The notes under the pieces: generated by a model | What the model saw: the letters and a program-made list of their open reading frames with translations, nothing else | Told to the model about the DNA's origin: nothing | Database searches by the model: none | Made by a program: the position numbers and the translations under genes | Part shown: positions 34,801-37,338 of the stretch, piece by piece | How positions within the stretch are numbered: position 1 is the stretch's first letter | How the letters are laid out: each line of letters opens with the position of its first letter | Origin: a virus | DNA length: 37,338 bases | Direction: 5' to 3' (one strand) | IMG/VR virus record: IMGVR_UViG_3300020477_000069 | Coordinates: 1-37,338 of that record

Positions 34801-36233
34801 TTATTGCTACTGCTGATGAGCGTGCAATGGAAATTGCTGATCAGCGCGGGAAGTATATCACCTTCCAACAGGATTCCATCCTATCAAAGGGGGCTCAAAA
34901 ATTAAAAAGGGCATTGAATATAGATAAAGATTGGGGCCTTGGGGATATGGTATTAAAGTATCCAAAGACTCCCTCTAACTTATTCAATGCGGGTGTGGAT
35001 TATACACCGATCTCCTTCGTTAAGGCAGCTGCTTTGGCGACTGGACCTTGGATCGAGGGAAAGCGAGGCAAGGCTTTTTTCAAAACCCCAATAGAGGTCA
35101 ACCCACGAGAGGCAACGGCTGCTTTGTCCCGTGCGCTTCTATCTACGAGTATTGGGTATGGGATGCTTGCCTTGCACCTGGTGGAAAATGATGTATTGAC
35201 AGGAGAGTATGAAGAAGATAAAGACAAGCGATACCTTGAGAGGGAGCAAGTTGGCACAGGTCCTTATAGGGTAAACCTCTCCGCTATCTACCGAGGGGTT
35301 AGATCCTTTTGGAAGGAGTCTGAACTTAAACCCCGTAAGGGGGATATATACTATACGTATAATTGGGCTATGCCAGTAGCTTTGGGTTTGGGGGTAGTTG
35401 CTGAAATAGAAAAGGCTGGACTTGAGGAAGCTGGCGCTATTGATACTGCTACTCAAATAGCTAAAGGAGCTGCTGCGGGATTATCCCAAATGGATGATCT
35501 GCCTATGTTGAGAGGTCTTAAAGATCTCTTTAAGGGCTGGGATGGTCCTGGAGAGTCTGGGGTAGCTACTAATATTATGAAAGTAGTAGAAGGCATACCT
35601 TCCTCGTTTGTTCCTACGTTTTTGAATCAAATCCGACAATTGACAGATAATACTTATCCTGAGTATCAAGCCCCTAAGCCTTGGCAAAAATCAATCAATA
35701 GGGCTTTGGCTCGTTTGCCCTTCCTTGATGAGATGGCAGAGGCCTTGGGAGAAAAAGGACTGCCCCGGAAGTATAATACTCTTGGGGGTAGGATGAAAAA
35801 GACATTTGCCAATGGGAACAATAACTGGTTTAATGTCTTTCTAAATCCTGGATTTGTGTCTGAGTATAACCCTGACTCGATGACTAAAACTTTATTGAAT
35901 TTAGAAAGGGCTACTGGTGAGCGAGGACAATACCCACGAGTGGCTAAGGATAAAATCAGAATATCTAAAACTTTGCTCAATGATGAGTTTGGTGAAGGTG
36001 CCTTTAATAAGGAGGTGGCCTTTAATTTGGAGGGCAAAGATAAATCTCATATGCAGCGGCTTATGGGGCATCATACGGAGAAGCTTTTTGGAGAGCTAAT
36101 CCAAAGCGGAGAGCTTGAGGATCTTACTCCAGATCAGCAAGTCCGAAAGTTTGTTAGATCACTAACAGACGCAACCAGAGAGGCCAAAATCTGGTTTGTT
36201 AAAAACCGAGCCAGAAAGTATCTTGAGAAGTAA
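25839..36233 (+). CDS. Giant large polyvalent protein (3464 aa) with ADP-ribosyltransferase and HExxH metallopeptidase domains
   Basis: Starts at ATG 25839, two bases after the previous stop. Gly/Ala-rich, possibly membrane-active segments lie at about 155-360. About 590-720 is a conserved phage module with DAFKVFATV. About 1345-1575 has NNKILSFTLLVTGRKDVFVI followed by DRVQARNLF, like helix-hairpin-helix DNA-glycosylase relatives. The ART domain (about 1925-2165) starts at FRAWFGKSKAV, has VFHATQ (His1946) and ends KSAIGNEGTYDPSDPDI, a standard ending for polyvalent ART domains. The metallopeptidase has AHETVHWW (His2202, Glu2203, His2206) and EERFA (Glu2237/2238) as likely third ligand. About 2455-2720 and 2830-3464 resemble polyvalent-associated helical regions. 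Polyvalent proteins are thought to be delivered with phage DNA to modify host proteins. Targets are unknown. Confidence 0.8.
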   Translation: MGRFSDYLEQNIKNPSWDNYIRLYEEEEEEKDPFQSTVSIPPVTASPTAGISLAGDVGSGPPARPSTSVVTGSQMDNKSFIQAAAESTGFAKDQPFRRGLVDPARQGYHDVGVAFGGAVEYIGEKANSDLLRRGGRAISEAGQQGVKDVNLKSYDSFVGQMFQGMVRSAPLMAATGAASIPATGATMAAVTAAEGTKLGARLVGSIVKKYPKAPAAVVSMLSNAVTNMFTETGSYYSQALADGKSQDQAEKEADDIFAWNAATFATSLAESAIPMGLGTRAAVATITESTEEIYQAIGEKLISKQATWDEILSSITNTRNWESIGTGSSGKSWELFRELGLAGAIGGVMGGAIATGTGRAQSIDEMTRTKVEKDENLSQTVIGKKERNELINRIKSKGLVPSSFLGENFPESSLGRMSQQDYENALGILEVVDAETDTDTGPRTPGDLPMAPGSQWDEGSNRPIYSVTGRESKRLDLRYPEDSPPSLEEQELLTKQAFRHRNKKREWYAPATAERMDLVAMLTGEDASDVSMRVAATGTKAEGGIEPVKEMQDRFVKRQAEITGESAEDIAGRKPRWESGPLKVEEGEPTDVLLQKALENPAEFRWETQTDHRWEGYFKIEGADPSESRLYQVEVIDSQWTDDWEFSFSLNRVGEQRISGLRGMPSMGVTGHGDAFKVFATVASMFDDFVGSKSPDSMNFQTSDDSRGRKRLYNRFVRLAAEKYDYIYEAEEAGWARGGGGKFQIKKKTAFDSAAERRLSQPVSSNREDRLAAAIGERDYWESRWGREGSPEAEAGYDDALAYLARMEQDAEDWNEGQGIYRPGAEFTAQELVDIRREIPEFEPVPAEFRDAERQRIEELDREDEEVSAEMGRIRRIQRTRRSRQDRVNNILNREDYNRELRMSQHAEGSYASGTADPDFIRSLEEMQERHRRLFQGRRATSGLMTPENLDYSRPLPDLIDELESLDRMEEESSRGLFRRLYMQAERDRREEINRAIAVGGSLPEWQQTDHSHWEDLRSQLGARDVEEINRAIDDGLDEGDMARSDFAEFGPGPQEAAAAGERAAERRAERRAERRAQAEARMGGLQPQHRQEGEEPLEARRERLAQRRITSLVNDFIEATPEGATEFNISGYHRAWKTARDEGVMALPLDDADDRTPMINYARENRITHSDFFSHLLEEEGINNLREGMHSGEAYDRDPTAGPEVLYQIPHELTKAQDIKTLHGLRDEDIPDNDYEKTEIHKKKIVMGTTRKNAAKGIARLDEIEKEEPAPLSSERAWHRFMTKVKGTPQSTLFPSRAGRIYRNPDEALQPRREMDDKQKSMADNGLSAGDEVRRSYVDKRAREEDTARFFLWSILSRAQSVYPHESGAMVGIVAGVDRFIKEAKDKKGKVDLVRFESLPQEVQDESWAKTIRARREETKGKGRKPPNPEVWPEYRRWVQETLKDNPGASTISNMNDFGEKLLRKMYTPIDHGEYKGRSGMELIHEWLGSDMSGPEIRREFHKINDKFGINNKILSFTLLVTGRKDVFVIDRVQARNLFDGRNRFKDGELSTQEIYDGYEESFAEYRKNKGKSKAKPFGSIKPLSGEPKAGDKGKSGLVSELDNLWGLALQEGIEKNLEKSLQDAYIKGFDEGLYDAPVDPKEVLGRYHWESWVWDSKQQVGHGSIEGIARMAANPKLSAAEAFEGVGVRHGRFQERGYGTVFANIGGNYKYGLEDSKGNWWTLDLAGQQKYKKVLESTAKEGSKVKGLDGRIVHINPILPQDFTVSKQERDWLQDGTANTKERDKLLSVIGILSEDAESAVFNRITYGADGARDRPGDKAGRYDLGGPGKDTRAGRDRIRGDSRGVEGPEGPEILEQRPIGETAAVASPEKARSDLQAAGLNPKYADSLASVRKLTIDQLDRAQPASRGPDSPIGKVARSPGFRAWFGKSKAVESDGLPSVVFHATQAPENFHRFTSLDFGIHVGADPTQGEDLVRMGKAYRTAGDLYRDHSRNIPLFIKVENPLRLRDRGTWEQAETLEDLKDAGVLTVDDIRMLEREGAYGHKVARHSFVKRKIKEAGYDSIVYLNRMEGVRLKGVREGVKPDWLGRDLPFDKGMVMSSAEEYLAAANPDKQVTEIDEYTDEEFLKAFDARDSYILLDPTQLKSAIGNEGTYDPSDPDILRQEGDLLPPDPQGRIEFYANQPPIARLFERGDPSTLAHETVHWWRRELTPEQLKPFEDFLGVTPGEKWTIDQEERFAWAAQGVLMGDVKTTDQLPVGIRGAFEDFKVWLQNIYRQLKGRHDFQFNRETQALFEDLIGGAESMAQIQAGFQEGAGPPITGTKAEVTAGQTLRQARQQIVMAQTEDDIESAVERYTDLVADGRAPESTLQSLLNLAEKQQDKMATAQSVDTPPEAAPEPIGAPREGIPPQPEIDAQEGDEELEGAITETFRPDPPKGAKERRFPQSLERQGLVGGDNIYYRPISNIETENEARDWIRKDGVDAVALALDEEEKPSAKHTAAAIGVMATYQHEADQLRAQGEEVAADAKLSRAISLAGKTAQRLTEMGQAVQAASMIARMSPEGVTLWAQQRINKINEATPPKAEKPLVELKPAEITQLRRLAEKTQEWEEIGGRAREMSEVMSQIQEGAELSEDHVEALRGYAEQIRQLTGFPEPKKTEEAPKSRKLAPSTNILMGRLSRAEEAAKQRLRERGIIIGAGIPTDLIGDYAIIGAARLAKRGIKFAEWSTQMVTEFGGSIKPHLPIIYDRAKEHLTRERRKARETAQQARKIEELLAKVDAGQVPEDIDTEVLGRAVNSLRRLSGDEQVEAAQEVQQLISMMEPVATLRKVSTAQTVAQLLNPKTILTRNPLGNELFYRVERLRRYVDTPIDIARSKITGGPRHVTFKKGGQGGYWQGLMKGARLGWKGIAPGALTTGWDLDVNRGPSFRGGKNPLTYLEKLMGATLRGFDFAAYNREYLQTLGELGEVEAINKGLKGKARKAFVDNFIATADERAMEIADQRGKYITFQQDSILSKGAQKLKRALNIDKDWGLGDMVLKYPKTPSNLFNAGVDYTPISFVKAAALATGPWIEGKRGKAFFKTPIEVNPREATAALSRALLSTSIGYGMLALHLVENDVLTGEYEEDKDKRYLEREQVGTGPYRVNLSAIYRGVRSFWKESELKPRKGDIYYTYNWAMPVALGLGVVAEIEKAGLEEAGAIDTATQIAKGAAAGLSQMDDLPMLRGLKDLFKGWDGPGESGVATNIMKVVEGIPSSFVPTFLNQIRQLTDNTYPEYQAPKPWQKSINRALARLPFLDEMAEALGEKGLPRKYNTLGGRMKKTFANGNNNWFNVFLNPGFVSEYNPDSMTKTLLNLERATGERGQYPRVAKDKIRISKTLLNDEFGEGAFNKEVAFNLEGKDKSHMQRLMGHHTEKLFGELIQSGELEDLTPDQQVRKFVRSLTDATREAKIWFVKNRARKYLEK
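31168..31383 (+). CDS. Candidate overprinted (nested) gene, 71 aa
   Basis: In the +1 frame inside the giant ORF, ATG 31168 has GGGATTGG 7 bases upstream and encodes a 71-aa acidic protein ending VIPEE-stop. Its sequence looks native: SVSLEYFQKMQNLQSSTGLP, then PMEPEIGPEIKRDDMTWEDQ. Codons are normal, unlike the Leu/Ser/Arg-rich shadows elsewhere. In the main frame the same DNA gives a Gly/Asp/Arg-rich linker (about residues 1777-1848) just before the ART domain. Either the small gene is translated within the larger one, or a former small gene was absorbed when two polyvalent genes fused. Function unknown. Confidence 0.4.
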   Translation: MAQQTPKNETNSSVSLEYFQKMQNLQSSTGLPMAPMEPEIGPEIKRDDMTWEDQVRIHELDAIEYGVIPEE

Positions 36234-36262
36234 CATTAACCATAACCTTGGAAGGTGGGAAA

Positions 36263-36751
36263 ATGGATCCTAATTTCTTGCAACACACAATAGCAGACGT
36301 ATCAACGCGATTTGCAACTACGTTGATATTTTTGCTGGGATTCTCGGTCTTCATCTATTCGACCTTGCAGTTGTTATTTAAAACCCAGCTCTATAATAAA
36401 TGGCTTGGCAAGGGATGGAAGGATGGAGGTGAAACAAAGTCCTCGAAATTGTTTCCTAACTGTGATCCTCGGGCCTGGATCTCGATGTTGGTAGGAATTA
36501 TCTTTGCCTGGGGACTAAATCTTAATTTTGCTTTCCAGCTCTTTGGCTTAACTGATGAAGCTTTTTTTGCCGGCAAAGAAAATATGGATATCCTGGGAGT
36601 TTGGGACTTCCTAAGCCCGGGGTTAATGGTTTTTCTTTGTCAGATCATTACGGGCATGGCTATTGGTGCTGGTCCTAAATTCCTAATAGGTCTGAGTAAT
36701 ACGTTTGCCTCAACAAGGGATGCAATTTTAGCTCGAATAAATCCTGCATAA
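36263..36751 (+). CDS. Small membrane protein with three helices, holin-like candidate
   Basis: ATG 36263 is used because GGAAGGTGGG ends 3 bases before it; an earlier in-frame start at 36248 lacks a site. The 162-aa product has hydrophobic segments at about 17-39, 71-96 and 115-145, with a positively charged loop (47-62) between the first two. The last segment contains the ITGMAIGAGPKFLIGLSN type ending seen in small phage membrane proteins (TG..IG.GSK..H.L). Three helices fit a class I holin or another virion/envelope membrane protein. No lysis enzyme lies next to it in this window, so holin is only a possibility. Confidence 0.6.
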   Translation: MDPNFLQHTIADVSTRFATTLIFLLGFSVFIYSTLQLLFKTQLYNKWLGKGWKDGGETKSSKLFPNCDPRAWISMLVGIIFAWGLNLNFAFQLFGLTDEAFFAGKENMDILGVWDFLSPGLMVFLCQIITGMAIGAGPKFLIGLSNTFASTRDAILARINPA

Positions 36752-36822
36752 AGAATTTCAGCGGCCTGCCATAACCTGGTAGACCGCCTGGCGGGGTGGT
36801 CACTTAGCAAATAGGTGTTATC

Positions 36823-37338
36823 ATGCTAAAACGACTACTGATTGCCCTGTCTATTACGCTTAGCTTAGTTGGCGTCAACTGGGCTCTTACCTCTATTACT
36901 GCCTATAAGACCTTCACTCGTGAGGTCCTTACCAGTTCGGATTTAAATCAAAGCTTTAGCCGACTGGTAGGAGGCATCAATTCTCTAATAGCCTTGCATC
37001 CAGGGGATTCCACTGTTACGGTCCTGGGGTCTCATGACACTCTGACAACTCGAGTGACGGGTAAAATTGTTTTTAATGACCCCCTGGTCTCTAAGAGTTC
37101 GGCAGATTCCGTCCTCCTGCATTTGGCAAATATCCAACGAATTAATGCTGACTCGCTATATATTGCAGGTCAGCCTATAGCTGGGTTTAGCTTTGGTGTC
37201 ACAGCAGGGCAGCGTGCTCGTATTGCTTATTTGTCTGCGGATACGCTTCTGCCTGGTATTATGGCTGGAGCATTGGATGCAAATAACCAGGCTATTACTA
37301 ATGTAGATATCAACTCTGGTAGTATAGATGGTGCTACT
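36823..37338 (+). CDS. Fibre-like protein with N-terminal signal/anchor, cut by the window end
   Basis: ATG 36823 has AGGTG 5-10 bases upstream. 172 codons are open to the last base, so the C-terminus is missing. Residues 4-27 (RLLIALSITLSLVGVNWALT) look like a signal peptide or membrane anchor. The body is β-rich with Ser/Asp/Thr, and the visible end (ALDANNQAITNVDINSGSID) has the look of tail-fibre or adhesin repeats of the 'ITNVDI.SG.IDG' type. Fibre genes normally lack signal peptides, so this could be a secreted or membrane-anchored adhesin-like protein, or a fibre whose N-terminus is hydrophobic for another reason. The 71-bp gap before it holds no clear promoter or terminator. Confidence 0.7.
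   Translation, partial: MLKRLLIALSITLSLVGVNWALTSITAYKTFTREVLTSSDLNQSFSRLVGGINSLIALHPGDSTVTVLGSHDTLTTRVTGKIVFNDPLVSKSSADSVLLHLANIQRINADSLYIAGQPIAGFSFGVTAGQRARIAYLSADTLLPGIMAGALDANNQAITNVDINSGSIDGAT

Overview
The window is part of a tailed-phage genome (Caudoviricetes), most likely a short-tailed (podovirus-type) phage. It carries a large terminase, a P22-type portal, a scaffold, an N4-gp56/DUF4043-type coat protein, a head-tail adaptor and a β-propeller tail protein. These are followed by four very large virion-type proteins (1634, 1283, 479 and 3464 aa) and no tail-tube or tape-measure set. Promoters of TTGACA-17-TATAAT type and strong GGAG ribosome binding sites suggest a bacterial host read by σ70-type polymerase, probably Gram-negative. 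The species cannot be told from this sequence. No tRNA, rRNA, CRISPR array, integrase or IS element was recognised.

Layout. Positions 1-1866 hold four small minus-strand genes with repeated, nearly consensus promoters and a repeated leader. This looks like an early/accessory block, and one product resembles the AcrIF11 family of ADP-ribosyltransferase anti-CRISPRs. Transcription then switches to plus. An HGG-motif protein (candidate small terminase) is followed by a control region with 71-bp tandem repeats and a perfect 20-bp inverted repeat. Next comes a tightly overlapping operon: RusA-like resolvase, TerL, two unknowns, and a TerL-nuclease-like protein. A roughly 290-bp gap (6668-6960) holds a promoter-like site, a candidate small RNA ending in a U-tract, and a hairpin. 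The portal operon follows (portal, zinc-ribbon protein, Acb2/Tad1-hairpin-like protein) and ends at an intrinsic terminator.

From 10565 on, scaffold and coat are followed by a very strong terminator hairpin, then adaptor, a 46-aa basic protein and the β-propeller. About 20 kb (15586-36233) is then spent on four giant or repeat-rich proteins. The last, 3464 aa, is a large polyvalent protein with an ADP-ribosyltransferase domain, an HExxH metallopeptidase domain and the usual C-terminal polyvalent-associated regions. It probably enters the host with the DNA. The window closes with a three-helix membrane protein and a truncated, signal-peptide-bearing, fibre-like protein.

The most notable points are: two candidate anti-defence genes (AcrIF11-like at 1246-1776, Acb2-like at 9915-10334); a candidate overprinted gene inside the giant ORF at 31168-31383; palindromes that co-vary between promoter copies; a candidate small RNA before the portal; and new repeat families in the giant virion proteins. 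All family assignments come from recognising sequence patterns by eye. No database search was possible.
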